A DNA stretch of 50,771 nucleotides, taken from Plasticicumulans acidivorans (lineage in GTDB: Bacteria; Pseudomonadota; Gammaproteobacteria; Competibacterales; Competibacteraceae). This document shows positions 29,770 to 38,774 of the stretch, in pieces; the first letter of the stretch is position 1; each line of letters begins with the position of its first letter. The stretch lies in NCBI RefSeq assembly GCF_003182095.1, contig NZ_QGTJ01000015.1:1-50771 (forward strand), given 5' to 3'. A model generated the notes under the pieces. The model worked only from the letters and a program-made list of their open reading frames with translations, did no database searches and had not been told where the DNA came from. The position numbers and the translations under genes were made by a program.

Positions 29770-29895
29770 GAGACGTCGGGCGGCGACGGCTGCCGTCCTG
29801 AGCGGTCGGGTGGTCTGCTTGGTTGTCTCTTAAGCAGTCCTTAATATTTGTCAATTCAGTGGCTTGCCGTATCGCTGCAGCTGGCGGTCGCGTGT

Positions 29896-29911
29896 TGTAG
29901 CGTTTGTGACA
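29896..29911. promoter_or_regulatory. NifA upstream activator sequence
   Basis: Exact TGT-N10-ACA (TGTAGCGTTTGTGACA), about 86 bases upstream of the rnfA -24 element. It forms a pair with the site 29 bases downstream. Confidence 0.75.
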
Positions 29912-29924
29912 AAGGCTGCCGGTT

Positions 29925-29940
29925 TGTGCGCTGCCGCACA
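29925..29940. promoter_or_regulatory. NifA upstream activator sequence
   Basis: Exact TGT-N10-ACA (TGTGCGCTGCCGCACA); the outer bases TGTGCG and the right half GCCGCACA are largely palindromic. It lies 57 bases before the rnfA -24 element. Confidence 0.75.
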
Positions 29941-29996
29941 GAAAAAATCCTCAGCCAGCACACCTTAAAGCCAGCTATTTCAGGCGCTTGCGTGTT

Positions 29997-30011
29997 TGGC
30001 ACGGTGCCTGC
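29997..30011 (+). promoter_or_regulatory. Sigma-54 promoter of the rnf operon
   Basis: TGGCACG-GTGC-CTGC: perfect -24 block and a -12 block with one change (C for T) that keeps the invariant GC. It is 28 bases before the rnfA ATG and downstream of two activator sites. Confidence 0.8.
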
Positions 30012-30039
30012 TCAGGCCCGGTCATGGAGGTATGCGACC

Positions 30040-30621
30040 ATGACTGAAATCCTGCTGGCGCTGGTGGGTGCCGCGATCGTCGAGAACGTGGTGCTGATGA
30101 AGTTTCTCGGCCTGTGCCCCTTCCTTGGCGTATCGCGCCAGGTCGACGGTGCGATCGGCATGGGCTTCGCGACCACCTTTGTATTGACGCTGGCTTCCGC
30201 CGCCGGCTGGGCGCTGGAGCATCTGCTGCTCGCGCCCTTCGGCCTCGGGGTGCTGCGCATCCTCAGTTTCATCCTGGTCATCGCCGCGCTCGTGCAGTTC
30301 GTCGAGATGGCGATCAAGAAGCTGAGCCCGCCGCTGTATCAGGCGCTCGGCATTTACCTGCCACTGATCACCACCAACTGCGCCGTGCTCGGTGTCGCGC
30401 TGCTCAACGTGCAGCTGCAGCGCAGCTTCGGCCAGAGCGTGCTGATCGGTTTCGGCTCCGGCCTCGGCTTCTCGCTGGTGCTGGTGCTGCTCGCCGGTCT
30501 GCGGGAGCGCCTGAGTCGTGCGGAAGTGCCGGCGGCGTTCGCCGGCATGCCGATCGCGCTGGTGCTCGCCAGCCTGCTGTCACTCGCTTTCCTGGGCTTC
30601 GCCGGCCTGCCCGTGCATTGA
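30040..30621 (+). CDS. rnfA: Rnf complex subunit RnfA
   Basis: RnfA is an inner-membrane subunit of the Rnf ferredoxin:NAD oxidoreductase, which in diazotrophs uses ion-motive force to reduce ferredoxin or flavodoxin for nitrogenase. The 193-residue protein has six hydrophobic segments, with [19 protein letters not shown] near the start and [17 protein letters not shown] in the middle; each carries a conserved cysteine now thought to bind an Fe-S cluster in the membrane together with RnfE. ATG 30040 follows a GGAGG sequence about eight bases upstream. It opens the rnfABCDGEH operon. Confidence 0.96.
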   Translation: MTEILLALVGAAIVENVVLMKFLGLCPFLGVSRQVDGAIGMGFATTFVLTLASAAGWALEHLLLAPFGLGVLRILSFILVIAALVQFVEMAIKKLSPPLYQALGIYLPLITTNCAVLGVALLNVQLQRSFGQSVLIGFGSGLGFSLVLVLLAGLRERLSRAEVPAAFAGMPIALVLASLLSLAFLGFAGLPVH

Positions 30622-30651
30622 CCGGCCGGTTTCGCGAAGGAGGAACCCGTC

Positions 30652-31221
30652 ATGTTGCTCGCTCTTGCCGCCCTCACCACGCTGGGCTTGGGTCTGGGTC
30701 TGCTGCTCGGCACTGCGGCCCGCCTGTTGAAGGTGGAAGCCGAACCGATTACCGCTGAACTGGAAGCCATGCTGCCGGGTTCGCAGTGCGGTCAGTGCGG
30801 TTTCCCCGGCTGTGCCGGTGCTGCCGCGGCGCTCGCTGATGGTCGTGCGCCGGTGACGCTGTGCCCGCCCGGCGGCCGCGACCTGGCCCAGCGCCTGGCT
30901 GAGCGGCTCGGTGTCAGCGTCGATCTGTCGGGCATGGCCGATGCCGGTCCGCGCATCGCCGCGGTGGACGAATCGATCTGCATCGGCTGCACCCGCTGCT
31001 TCAAGGTCTGCCCGACCGATGCCATCGTCGGGGCCGTCAAGCAGATCCACGCGGTGATCCGCGATGCCTGCACCGGCTGCTCCAAGTGCGTCGACATCTG
31101 CCCGACCGAGTCGCTGCACCTGATCCCGATCCCGGTGACGCCGCAGACCTGGGCCTGGCCGAAGCCGGCGCATACGCCGGTACTGGCCAAGCCGGTGCTG
31201 GCCGACGCCGGCTGCCATTGA
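30652..31221 (+). CDS. rnfB: Rnf complex subunit RnfB (polyferredoxin)
   Basis: RnfB carries electrons between RnfC or soluble ferredoxin and the membrane subunits. The 189-residue protein has an N-terminal membrane anchor (about residues 1-23), a 4Fe-4S domain with GSQCGQCGFPGC and a later cysteine in LCPPGG, and two classic 4Fe-4S motifs: CIGCTRCFKVCP and CTGCSKCVDICP. The C terminus is short. AAGGAGG precedes ATG 30652, 30 bases after the rnfA stop. Confidence 0.96.
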   Translation: MLLALAALTTLGLGLGLLLGTAARLLKVEAEPITAELEAMLPGSQCGQCGFPGCAGAAAALADGRAPVTLCPPGGRDLAQRLAERLGVSVDLSGMADAGPRIAAVDESICIGCTRCFKVCPTDAIVGAVKQIHAVIRDACTGCSKCVDICPTESLHLIPIPVTPQTWAWPKPAHTPVLAKPVLADAGCH

Positions 31222-31241
31222 GCCGGTGTGGAGAGATTGCC

Positions 31242-32792
31242 ATGCGCATTTTCGACTTCCTGTCCCGTCTGCCGTCCTGGGGCGTGCATCCGGATGACCA
31301 TAAGCGCCCGGCGGCCGATCGCGCCCTGCGCGTCGTGACGTTGCCGGAGTTCCTGCACCTGCCGTTGACCCAGCATGTCGGTGGTATCGCGCGGCCGGTG
31401 GTGCGCATCGGTGACACCGTGCACAAGGGGCAGCTGCTGGCGCGCGCTCACGGCAATATTTCGGCGCCGGTGCATGCGCCGACCTCGGGGCGCATCGTCG
31501 CCATCGGTGACGTGCATTCGCCACATCCCGCCGGTCTGACGCTGCCGGGCATCACGCTGGCGGCCGATGGTGATGACCGCTGGGATGAGTCGCTGGAGGG
31601 GCTTGGCGATCCGTTCAACGCCGATCCGCAGCAGATCTCCGAGAAGGTGTCCGCCGCCGGTGTCGTTGGCATGGGCGGAGCGACCTTCCCGGCAGCGGTC
31701 AAGCTGGCGCTCGGCCGGCGCATGAAGGTGCAAACGCTGATCATCAATGGCGGCGAATGCGAACCTTATCTGTCCTGCGATGACCGGCTGATGCGCGAGC
31801 GCGCCGCCGACGTCGTCGATGGCGCCCGCCTGATCGCCTATGCGATCGGTGCGCGCGAGGTGCGTGTCGGTATCGAGAACAACAAGCCCGAAGCGATCGC
31901 GGCGATGCGGGCTGCGGCCGAAGGCTTTGCCGAAGTGCACATCGTGCCGGTGCCGGCGCGTTACCCGATGGGGTCGGACAAGCAGCTGATCTCGGTGCTG
32001 GTCAAGCGTGAAGTTCCGGCCGAGGGCCGTGCCGCCGACGCCGGCGTGCTGGTGCACAACGTCGGCACCGCCTGGGCGGTGCATGAGGCCGTGCGCCATG
32101 GCCGTCCGCTGGTGCGGCGCATCGTCACCGTGGCCGGCGGCGCCGTGCGCGATCCCGGCAACGTCGAGACGCCGCTCGGCGTGTCGGTATCACATCTGAT
32201 CGAAGCCTGTGGCGGTCTGCTGCAGGCGCCGGCGCGGCTGGTGCTCGGCGGGCCGATGATGGGCACGGTGCTGCCGTCGCAGCAGGCACCGGTGGTCAAG
32301 GGCACCAGCGGCGTGCTGGCGCTGACGGCGGCCGAGGCGGGCGATCAGGCACCGGCGCCGTGCATCCGCTGCGCCAGCTGTGTCGATGCCTGTCCGATGG
32401 GGCTGGTGCCGCATGAGATGGCGGCGCACATCCGTGCCGGTGCGCTCGATCAGGCGGCCGATCAGTGGAGCCTGACCGACTGCATCGGCTGCGGTTGCTG
32501 CGCCTATGTCTGTCCGTCCCGCATCCCGCTGACCCACCATTTCGATTATGCCAAGGGCGAGCTGGCCGGCCGTGAGCGTATGCGCCTGCGCCAGGACGCC
32601 ACCAAGCGCCTGACCGCCGAGCGTGCGTCGCGCCAGGAGCGTGAAGCGGCGGAAAAGGCCGCCGCCGCTGCTGCGCGCAAGGCGGCCAAGGCGGCGGAAA
32701 AGGCCGCTGCCGAAAAGGCCAAGGCAGAGAAGGCGAAAGCCGAGCAGGCTGCGGCCGAAGCGGCCGGCAGCAATGAGGGGGCGACGGCATGA
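31242..32792 (+). CDS. rnfC: Rnf complex subunit RnfC
   Basis: RnfC is the peripheral NADH- and FMN-binding subunit. The 516-residue protein has the N-terminal barrel (HVGGIARPVVRIGDTVHKGQ in part, with FISAPVHAP-like ISAPVHAPTSG), a Rossmann domain resembling Nuo51 (GVVGMGGATFPAAVKL, LIINGGECEPYLSCDD) and two 4Fe-4S sites, CIRCASCVDACP and CIGCGCCAYVCP. From about residue 455 it runs into a tail made almost only of alanine, lysine and glutamate, as in many proteobacterial RnfC proteins. ATG 31242 lies 20 bases after rnfB; the stop overlaps rnfD by four bases. Confidence 0.95.
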   Translation: MRIFDFLSRLPSWGVHPDDHKRPAADRALRVVTLPEFLHLPLTQHVGGIARPVVRIGDTVHKGQLLARAHGNISAPVHAPTSGRIVAIGDVHSPHPAGLTLPGITLAADGDDRWDESLEGLGDPFNADPQQISEKVSAAGVVGMGGATFPAAVKLALGRRMKVQTLIINGGECEPYLSCDDRLMRERAADVVDGARLIAYAIGAREVRVGIENNKPEAIAAMRAAAEGFAEVHIVPVPARYPMGSDKQLISVLVKREVPAEGRAADAGVLVHNVGTAWAVHEAVRHGRPLVRRIVTVAGGAVRDPGNVETPLGVSVSHLIEACGGLLQAPARLVLGGPMMGTVLPSQQAPVVKGTSGVLALTAAEAGDQAPAPCIRCASCVDACPMGLVPHEMAAHIRAGALDQAADQWSLTDCIGCGCCAYVCPSRIPLTHHFDYAKGELAGRERMRLRQDATKRLTAERASRQEREAAEKAAAAAARKAAKAAEKAAAEKAKAEKAKAEQAAAEAAGSNEGATA

Positions 32793-33868
32793 GCAGCGTT
32801 CTGGTGCATGCCCCGCACGCGCACAGCGGCGCGGGGGTCGGTGGGGTCATGGCCACCGTCATGCTGGCGCTGGCGCCGGCGACCGCTTTCGGTTTCTGGG
32901 CCTTCGGCTGGCCGGCGATTTATCTGTGGACGGTGACGGTCCTCGCCTGCGTGCTCACCGAGGCTGTCTGCCTGAAGTGGCGCGGCCAGCATGCCTTGCC
33001 GCGACTGGCTGACGGTTCGGCGATCCTGACCGGCTGGCTGCTGGCCGTGTCGCTGCCGCCGTGGGCGCCGGCCTGGCTGGGGGTGGTCGGCGCGGTGGCG
33101 GCCATCGCGCTCGGCAAGCAGGTGTTCGGTGGCCTTGGGCAGAACCCGTTCAATCCGGCGATGGTCGGCCGCGTGTTGCTGCTGATCGCCTTCCCGGTGG
33201 AGATGACCACCTGGGTGGCACCGCATCCGCTCGGTTCCAGCGGTGCACCGGATCTGTGGGCCGCGGCCGGCATCACGCTGGGCGGCAACGGCTATGACGC
33301 CGTGACTTCCGCCTCGCTGCTCGGTGGCTTCAAGACTGAATTGACCCGCGGTGTCGAAGGCGCCAGCGCGATCGCCCACGCGTTTGCCCCCTTGAGCAAC
33401 GGCCTGGCCGGCATGCGCGCCGGCAGTCTCGGCGAGACCTCGGCGGGCCTGCTGCTGCTCGGCGGTCTGTTCCTGCTCTGGCGCGGCGTCATCGGCTGGC
33501 AGGCGCCAGTCGGCATGCTGCTCGGCGTGCTGGTGCCGGCGGCGATCCTGCATACCACGCACCCGGACACCACGCTGCCGGTCAGTGCGCATCTGTTCGG
33601 TGGCGGCCTGCTGCTGGGCGCCTTCTTCATCGTCACCGATTACGTCAGTTCGCCGGGTACGCCGGCAGGGCGGCTGGTGTTCGGCCTTGGCTGCGGGCTG
33701 CTGACCTTCGTCATCCGCAACTTTGCCGGTTACCCGGAGGGCGTCGCCTTCGCCGTGATGCTGATGAATGCAATGACGCCGTTGATCGACCGGGCGATCC
33801 GCCCCCGTGTCTACGGGCGTGACCGTCGCGGACGTTCGCTGCCCCCGCTCGGAGGTGACAAGAAATGA
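32789..33868 (+). CDS. rnfD: Rnf complex subunit RnfD
   Basis: RnfD is a membrane subunit with covalently bound FMN and is related to NqrB. The 359-residue protein has about eight to ten hydrophobic segments. QNPFNPAMVGRVLLLIAFP in the first half, SPGTPAGRLVFGLGCGL and YPEGVAFAVMLMNAMTPLID in the last third are typical. The region matching the flavin-attachment motif reads DAVTSASLL, with serine (residue 176) where the family normally has threonine. It overlaps rnfC (ATGA) and rnfG (ATGA), implying coupled translation. Confidence 0.94.
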   Translation: MSSVLVHAPHAHSGAGVGGVMATVMLALAPATAFGFWAFGWPAIYLWTVTVLACVLTEAVCLKWRGQHALPRLADGSAILTGWLLAVSLPPWAPAWLGVVGAVAAIALGKQVFGGLGQNPFNPAMVGRVLLLIAFPVEMTTWVAPHPLGSSGAPDLWAAAGITLGGNGYDAVTSASLLGGFKTELTRGVEGASAIAHAFAPLSNGLAGMRAGSLGETSAGLLLLGGLFLLWRGVIGWQAPVGMLLGVLVPAAILHTTHPDTTLPVSAHLFGGGLLLGAFFIVTDYVSSPGTPAGRLVFGLGCGLLTFVIRNFAGYPEGVAFAVMLMNAMTPLIDRAIRPRVYGRDRRGRSLPPLGGDKK

Positions 33869-34485
33869 GCGCGCTCGACGCCATTCGCGCCCGCCTGTTA
33901 TGGCAGGCCGGTTCCCTGGCCGTCGTGGCCGCGGTCGCCACCGCCGCGCTGCTCGGAGCCAGTCATGCGACGCAGGCGGACATCGAAGCGGCGGCGGCCC
34001 GCGATCTGGCGGAATCGCTGGCGCAGGTGCTGCCCACCGGCTTCGCCAACAACGACCTGCTGAAGGATGTGGTGACCGTTCCCGGCGCCGACGGCAAGCC
34101 GCTGACGGTCTGGCGGGCGCGCAAGGACGGCAAGATCGTCGGCGTGATCTACCGCGTCAGCGGCACTGGCTATGCCGGCGCGATCCGCCTGGTGATGGCC
34201 GTCGACCCCGATGGCCGGGTGCTGGGCGTGCGCGTCGTCGAGCATCACGAAACCCCCGGGCTGGGCGACAAGATCGAGCGTTCCCGCACCGACTGGATCG
34301 AGGGTTTCAACGGGCATTCGCTGGGCGATCCGGGCGTCGATCGCTGGGCGGTGAAAAAGGACGGCGGCATCTACGACCAGTTCACCGGCGCGACCATTAC
34401 CCCGCGCGGCGTGGTCAAGGCGGTGCGCAGTGGTCTCGAACTGTTTGCCCATGAACGCGGGCACCTGATCTCCGACGAGGGCTGA
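33865..34485 (+). CDS. rnfG: Rnf complex subunit RnfG
   Basis: RnfG is anchored by one N-terminal membrane helix (about residues 15-35) with a periplasmic FMN-binding domain related to NqrC. Visible blocks over 206 residues: VVEHHETPGLGDKIE, WIEGFNGHS, VKKDGGIYDQ and the flavin-attachment site FTGATITPRGVVKAV, where ApbE-type transferase would link FMN to the threonine of TGAT. It overlaps rnfD by four bases and is four bases upstream of rnfE. Confidence 0.95.
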   Translation: MSALDAIRARLLWQAGSLAVVAAVATAALLGASHATQADIEAAAARDLAESLAQVLPTGFANNDLLKDVVTVPGADGKPLTVWRARKDGKIVGVIYRVSGTGYAGAIRLVMAVDPDGRVLGVRVVEHHETPGLGDKIERSRTDWIEGFNGHSLGDPGVDRWAVKKDGGIYDQFTGATITPRGVVKAVRSGLELFAHERGHLISDEG

Positions 34486-34489
34486 GGCG

Positions 34490-35164
34490 ATGGACAGAGC
34501 ACGCTGCGCCAACCTGGTGCGTGATGGCCTGTGGGACAAAAACGTGGTGTTCAGCCAGCTGCTGGCGATGTGCCCGACGCTGGCGGTGACGACTTCAGCC
34601 ACCAATGGTCTGGGCATGGGGCTGTCGACGACGGCGGTGCTGGTGCTGTCCAACGTGCTGGTGTCGATGATCCGCAAGCTGGTCAGCCCGGAAGTGCGCA
34701 TCCCGATCTACGTGGTGCTGATCGCCACGCTGGTGACGCTGGTCGACCTGTCGCTGAACGCCTGGCTGCATGAGCTCTACAAAGTGCTCGGCCTGTTCAT
34801 CGCGCTGATCGTGGTCAACTGCGCGATTCTCGGGCGTGCGGAGTCCTTCGCTTCGCAGAATACCGTGGCCGAGTCGGCCATCGACGGTCTGGCGATGGGG
34901 CTGGGCTTCACGGCTTCGCTGGTGATCATCGGTGGCGTGCGCGAGCTGGTCGGCGGCGGGACGCTCTTTTCCGGGGCGCACCTGCTCCTTGGTGAACCTT
35001 TCCGCGCGCTCGAAATGACCATCCTTCCGGGTTATCGCGGCTTTCTCATTGCCATCCTGCCTGCGGGCGGCTTCCTTGTCGTCGGTCTGCTGCTCGCTGC
35101 CAAGACGCAGTGGGAGCGCAGCCGCGCCGAGCGCGCTGCACGGGTGGATGCTGTCACAGCCTGA
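34490..35164 (+). CDS. rnfE: Rnf complex subunit RnfE
   Basis: RnfE is a membrane subunit homologous to RnfA and NqrD. The 224-residue protein has six hydrophobic segments. WDKNVVFSQLLAMCPTLAVT near the N terminus and FIALIVVNCAILGRAESFA contain the conserved cysteines thought to share a membrane Fe-S cluster with RnfA. GLGFTASLVIIGGVRELVG and ILPAGGFLVVGLLLAAK close the typical pattern. It sits between rnfG and rnfH. Confidence 0.95.
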   Translation: MDRARCANLVRDGLWDKNVVFSQLLAMCPTLAVTTSATNGLGMGLSTTAVLVLSNVLVSMIRKLVSPEVRIPIYVVLIATLVTLVDLSLNAWLHELYKVLGLFIALIVVNCAILGRAESFASQNTVAESAIDGLAMGLGFTASLVIIGGVRELVGGGTLFSGAHLLLGEPFRALEMTILPGYRGFLIAILPAGGFLVVGLLLAAKTQWERSRAERAARVDAVTA

Positions 35165-35178
35165 CGGAGGAACCTCCC

Positions 35179-35454
35179 ATGCAGATCGGTGTGGCCTACA
35201 GCGAACTCTCGCAGCAAGCCTGGCTGCGGATCGAGGTGCCGGATGCCTGCACGGTGCGCGAAGCCATCGAACGCTCAGGCATTCTCGAACTGTTCCCGCA
35301 GCTCGATCTGGACGAGCGCAAGGTTGGCGTGTTCGGCAAGGTCGTGGCACTGGATGCCGCCCTGCGTGCCGGCGACCGGGTCGAAATCTATCGCCCGATC
35401 ACCTGTGACCCGCGCACGGTGCCGCGTCGCAATGGTGGTGATGACGACGATTGA
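35179..35454 (+). CDS. rnfH: RnfH-family protein (UPF0125)
   Basis: A 91-residue beta-grasp (ubiquitin-like) protein that ends the rnf operon. Family blocks are IGVAYSELSQQAWLRIEV (in part), VREAIERSGILELFP, KVGVFGKVVALDAALRAGD and RVEIYRPITCDP. It ends in an acidic stretch after RRNGGDDDD. RnfH is needed for Rnf activity in some diazotrophs but its biochemical role is not known. GGAGGAAC precedes ATG 35179. Confidence 0.93.
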   Translation: MQIGVAYSELSQQAWLRIEVPDACTVREAIERSGILELFPQLDLDERKVGVFGKVVALDAALRAGDRVEIYRPITCDPRTVPRRNGGDDDD

Positions 35455-35478
35455 TAAGACGAGGAGACGCTCAGGGTT

Positions 35479-35494
35479 GAGCACACTCCTTGCA
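35479..35494 (+). promoter_or_regulatory. Possible sigma-54 promoter upstream of nifL
   Basis: GAGCAC-N5-TTGCA has a perfect -12 block but AG instead of GG at the invariant -24 positions, so recognition by sigma-54 would be weak. It lies about 67 bases before nifL. No TGT-N10-ACA site was seen nearby, and transcription from rnf may contribute. Confidence 0.3.
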
Positions 35495-35560
35495 TGGTAT
35501 TTCTGAGGGTCTGCGGCATCTCCTCCGAGTCACCGACGCCCCCCGAGGCGGAGACAACCC

Positions 35561-37240
35561 ATGAACGATACTGACCGAGTGCCCGACGCCGAGACGCGGG
35601 ACCAAGCGCCACAGGACGCGGATGAGCGCAGCGGCGCCAAAGTCCGCGTGCTTGAGAGCATTCGCGATACCCTGGCATTGGCGGGCGGTCGTCTGCCGCT
35701 GAAGGTGTTTCTGGAAGCCGTCGAGCAGTCCTCGGTGGCGATCTCGATCACCGATGCCAGTGCGCAGATCATCTATGCCAATCCGGCGTTCGAGCGCACC
35801 ACCGGCTATGCGCCCACTGAAGTGCTCGGCCATAACGAATCGATCCTCTCCTACAAGACCACGCCGCGGGCGGTCTATCAGTCGATGTGGGCGGCCCTGT
35901 CGGCTCACCGGCCGTGGAGCGGGCGGCTGGTCAACCGGCGCAAATCGGGCGAGCCCTACATCGCCGAGCTGACGATCACGCCGGTGCTGGATGTCGACGG
36001 CTCCGTGACGCATTACCTCGGCATGCATCGTGATGTCACCGAGGTGCACCGGCTGGCGCATGAAGTCGCCAATCACAAGGCGCTGATGGAAGCCGTCGTC
36101 GATGGGGCGCCGGTGGCGATGGCGCTGGTCGACGAAAGCGGCCGGGTGGTGCTCGACAACCATGCTTACAAAGCCCTGATCGGCGATCTGGGTGAGCCTG
36201 AACCCGCACGTGCGGCGTTTCGGGCGCTCGGCGCAACGATGGGCACCGCCTGGGACCTGGCCTGGCAGGAGCGGCGTGGCTTCAGTGAGCGCGAGATTGT
36301 CTTTGAGCGTCCCGGTCCGCGCCCGGCGCGCTGGTTCACCGCCTCGGGCGTGTGGATCGGCACGATGGCGACCGAGGCGGGGGCCTTGTTCCAACCGCAC
36401 CGCACGGCGCACATGCTGTTGATCCTGCAGGACGTCAGTGCACTGAAGCGGCGCCAGCAGGAGCAGAGTCTGGCGGCGGTGCGTCAGCTGCTCGCCGATC
36501 AGGAGCTGGTGCACAGCCTGCGTGAAGCGCTGCGCGGGGCGGCCTATCAGCTCGAAGCGCCGCTGAACATGATCGGAGCAGCGCTGCGCCTGCTGGAGCG
36601 GCGCGGGGCTCTGACTGACGCGCAGGCGCTCGCCGGCGTGCTGCGCGATGCGCTCGATACCGGTCGCGATGCGCTGGAGCGTCTGCAATCGGCGCTGCCG
36701 GTCGAGCATGAGGAAGCGCTGACACCGCTGAACTTCAACGAGTTGGTACGTGACGTGCTGATGCTGGCCACCGAGCGTTTGCTGGCCACCGGCGTCACCG
36801 TCAGCTGGGAGCCGGAGCCGACGCTGCCGAGCTATCCGGGGCGCGCGATTGCCTTGCGCAACGCGCTCAAGCAGCTGGTCGATAACGCAATCGAGGCCAT
36901 GGACGTGCGCGGGCGCAGCCAGCGTGAACTGCACATCGTCACCGCAGCCGAAGGTGACAGCATTCTCGTCACCATCGAGGACACGGGGCCGGGCATTCCG
37001 GACGAACTGCGCCTGAAGGTCTTCGAGCCGTTCTTTACCACCAAGCGCGCCAGTGCGCGCAACAGTGGCATGGGATTGCCGATCGCGCAGGACATCGTCA
37101 CGCGGCACGACGCAACTCTGGACATCAGCAGCGGCGAGCGCGGCGGTTGCCGCATCGATCTGCGCTTCCCGCTGCATGGTGTGATGCGAACGATGGAGGT
37201 GGTTCGTGATGCCGGAAACGATGCACCTGACGCCCGCTGA
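35561..37240 (+). CDS. nifL: NifL, redox- and nitrogen-sensing anti-activator of NifA
   Basis: NifL binds and inhibits NifA when oxygen or fixed nitrogen is present. The 559-residue protein has a first PAS domain (about 48-160) with [20 protein letters not shown] and [14 protein letters not shown], likely the FAD-binding oxygen sensor, a second PAS (about 168-290), a coiled linker and H-like region (about 305-370), and a GHKL ATP-binding domain with [29 protein letters not shown] and [10 protein letters not shown]. Where histidine kinases have the phospho-accepting His the sequence is AYQLEAPLN, so Tyr replaces His, in keeping with a non-kinase. It overlaps nifA by about 32 bases. Confidence 0.95.
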   Translation: MNDTDRVPDAETRDQAPQDADERSGAKVRVLESIRDTLALAGGRLPLKVFLEAVEQSSVAISITDASAQIIYANPAFERTTGYAPTEVLGHNESILSYKTTPRAVYQSMWAALSAHRPWSGRLVNRRKSGEPYIAELTITPVLDVDGSVTHYLGMHRDVTEVHRLAHEVANHKALMEAVVDGAPVAMALVDESGRVVLDNHAYKALIGDLGEPEPARAAFRALGATMGTAWDLAWQERRGFSEREIVFERPGPRPARWFTASGVWIGTMATEAGALFQPHRTAHMLLILQDVSALKRRQQEQSLAAVRQLLADQELVHSLREALRGAAYQLEAPLNMIGAALRLLERRGALTDAQALAGVLRDALDTGRDALERLQSALPVEHEEALTPLNFNELVRDVLMLATERLLATGVTVSWEPEPTLPSYPGRAIALRNALKQLVDNAIEAMDVRGRSQRELHIVTAAEGDSILVTIEDTGPGIPDELRLKVFEPFFTTKRASARNSGMGLPIAQDIVTRHDATLDISSGERGGCRIDLRFPLHGVMRTMEVVRDAGNDAPDAR

Positions 37241-38774
37241 CGTCAGGGATGATCCGGCGCGCCTGAACGCGCGGCTTGAGACACTGTATCGCGTCGGTCG
37301 GGTCCTCGCGCATTCCCTCGACTTCAACGAGACCTTGCGCGAATTGCTGGTGGTGCTCAGTGAAGGGGTCCAACTCGACTCCGGCATGGTGGCGCTGTTC
37401 GATCCGGATACCGAATCGCTGCGTGTCAGTTCTGCGCTCGGTGCCGATGCGGCGCGTGCCGAGGCGGTGATCTATCGCGCCGACGAGGGCATCATCAGCG
37501 CGGTGCGTCGCGAGAATCGGGCGATCGTGCTGGCGCGGGTGCGTGACGACTCGCGTTTTCTTGATCGTCTCGGTCTGTATGACCAGGACCGCCCGTTCAT
37601 CGGTGTGCCGATTCGCTATGGCTCGACAGCCATCGGTGTTCTCGCGGCGCAACCGCCGTACAGCGATGTCGACGTGCTCGCCGGGCACAGCCACTTCATG
37701 GAAATGGTGGCCAGTCTGGTCGGGCAGACGGTGCGTCTTGCGCTCGGAGTCGAACAGGAGCGCAAACGGCTGACGGAAGAGCGTGACCAGCTGCGCCGCA
37801 CCGTGCGCGGGCAGTTTGGCTTTTCCAACATCGTCGGCCACACCGTGGAAATGAAGCGGGTGTTCGAGCAGGTGCGGCAGGTTGCCAAATGGAACACTAC
37901 CGTGCTGCTGCGTGGCGAGACGGGTACCGGTAAGGAGCTGATCGCCTCGGCGATCCACTTCAACTCACCGCGGGCTCAGGGCACGTTCGTCAAGCTCAAT
38001 TGCGCGGCGCTGCCGGAAAACCTGCTGGAAAGCGAGCTGTTCGGCCACGAGAAAGGGGCGTTCACCGGCGCGATGACCCTGCGCAAGGGGCGCTTCGAGC
38101 TGGCCGATGGCGGCTCGCTGTTCCTCGACGAGATCGGTGAAATTTCCCCGGCGTTCCAGGCCAAGCTGCTGCGCGTGCTGCAGGAAGGCGAATTCGAGCG
38201 TATCGGCGGCACACGGACGCTGCGCGTCGATGTGCGCGTGATTGCTGCCACACACCGTGATCTTGAATCGCTGGTCGCCGAAGGCAAATTCCGTGAGGAC
38301 CTTTATTACCGCCTCGCGGTCATGCCAATCCAGTTGCCGGCGCTGCGCGAGCGCGTCGAAGACATCCCGGAGATTGCCCGCTTCCTCGTCGAGCGCTTGA
38401 GCAAGGCGCAGGGGCGGCCGATCTCGCTGACCGACAGTGGTATCCGCCTGCTGATGCATCACGACTGGCCGGGCAACGTGCGTGAGTTGGAGAACTGCCT
38501 TGAGCGCGCGGCGGTGATGTCGGAGACCGGCGTCATCGACCGCGAGGCGGTCGAGCAGGCCGGCATCGTCGAGCGGGTCGCGCGGCCGCGGCCTGCACAG
38601 AACGTGGCTCGTGCCGACCTTGATGATCCCGAGCTCGACGAACGTGAGCGGGTCATCGCGGCGCTTGAACAGGCCGGCTGGGTTCAGGCCAAGGCGGCAC
38701 GCCTGCTGGGCATGACGCCGCGTCAGATCGCGTACCGCATCCAGACGCTGGACATCAAGGTGAGGCAGATCTGA
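37209..38774 (+). CDS. nifA: NifA, sigma-54-dependent nif activator
   Basis: NifA activates nif promoters through sigma-54. The 521-residue protein has an N-terminal GAF domain (about 20-185), an AAA+ domain with Walker [19 protein letters not shown] (the sigma-54 contact loop), [14 protein letters not shown], and [10 protein letters not shown], and a C-terminal Fis-type helix-turn-helix ([22 protein letters not shown], residues about 480-521). The linker lacks the cysteine group of oxygen-sensitive NifA types, matching control by NifL. ATG 37209 sits behind GGAGGTGG inside the nifL end; GTG 37206 is an alternative. Its stop overlaps the next ATG. Confidence 0.97.
   Translation: MPETMHLTPADVRDDPARLNARLETLYRVGRVLAHSLDFNETLRELLVVLSEGVQLDSGMVALFDPDTESLRVSSALGADAARAEAVIYRADEGIISAVRRENRAIVLARVRDDSRFLDRLGLYDQDRPFIGVPIRYGSTAIGVLAAQPPYSDVDVLAGHSHFMEMVASLVGQTVRLALGVEQERKRLTEERDQLRRTVRGQFGFSNIVGHTVEMKRVFEQVRQVAKWNTTVLLRGETGTGKELIASAIHFNSPRAQGTFVKLNCAALPENLLESELFGHEKGAFTGAMTLRKGRFELADGGSLFLDEIGEISPAFQAKLLRVLQEGEFERIGGTRTLRVDVRVIAATHRDLESLVAEGKFREDLYYRLAVMPIQLPALRERVEDIPEIARFLVERLSKAQGRPISLTDSGIRLLMHHDWPGNVRELENCLERAAVMSETGVIDREAVEQAGIVERVARPRPAQNVARADLDDPELDERERVIAALEQAGWVQAKAARLLGMTPRQIAYRIQTLDIKVRQI

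Larger units (their letters stand above)
29525..30039. other. Divergent iscA/rnfA regulatory region
   Basis: About 515 bases without a gene separate the two divergent operons. It holds a sigma-54 element for each direction, an IHF site near the iscA promoter, and four exact TGT-N10-ACA motifs (at 29685, 29754, 29896 and 29925). Small open frames here have no motif and cross the regulatory sites, so I treat them as non-coding. Confidence 0.8.

Noticed and set aside
35471..37387. 638-codon frame antisense to nifL
   Set aside because: nifL has full domain support on the plus strand; the antisense product shows only composition typical of GC-rich shadow frames.
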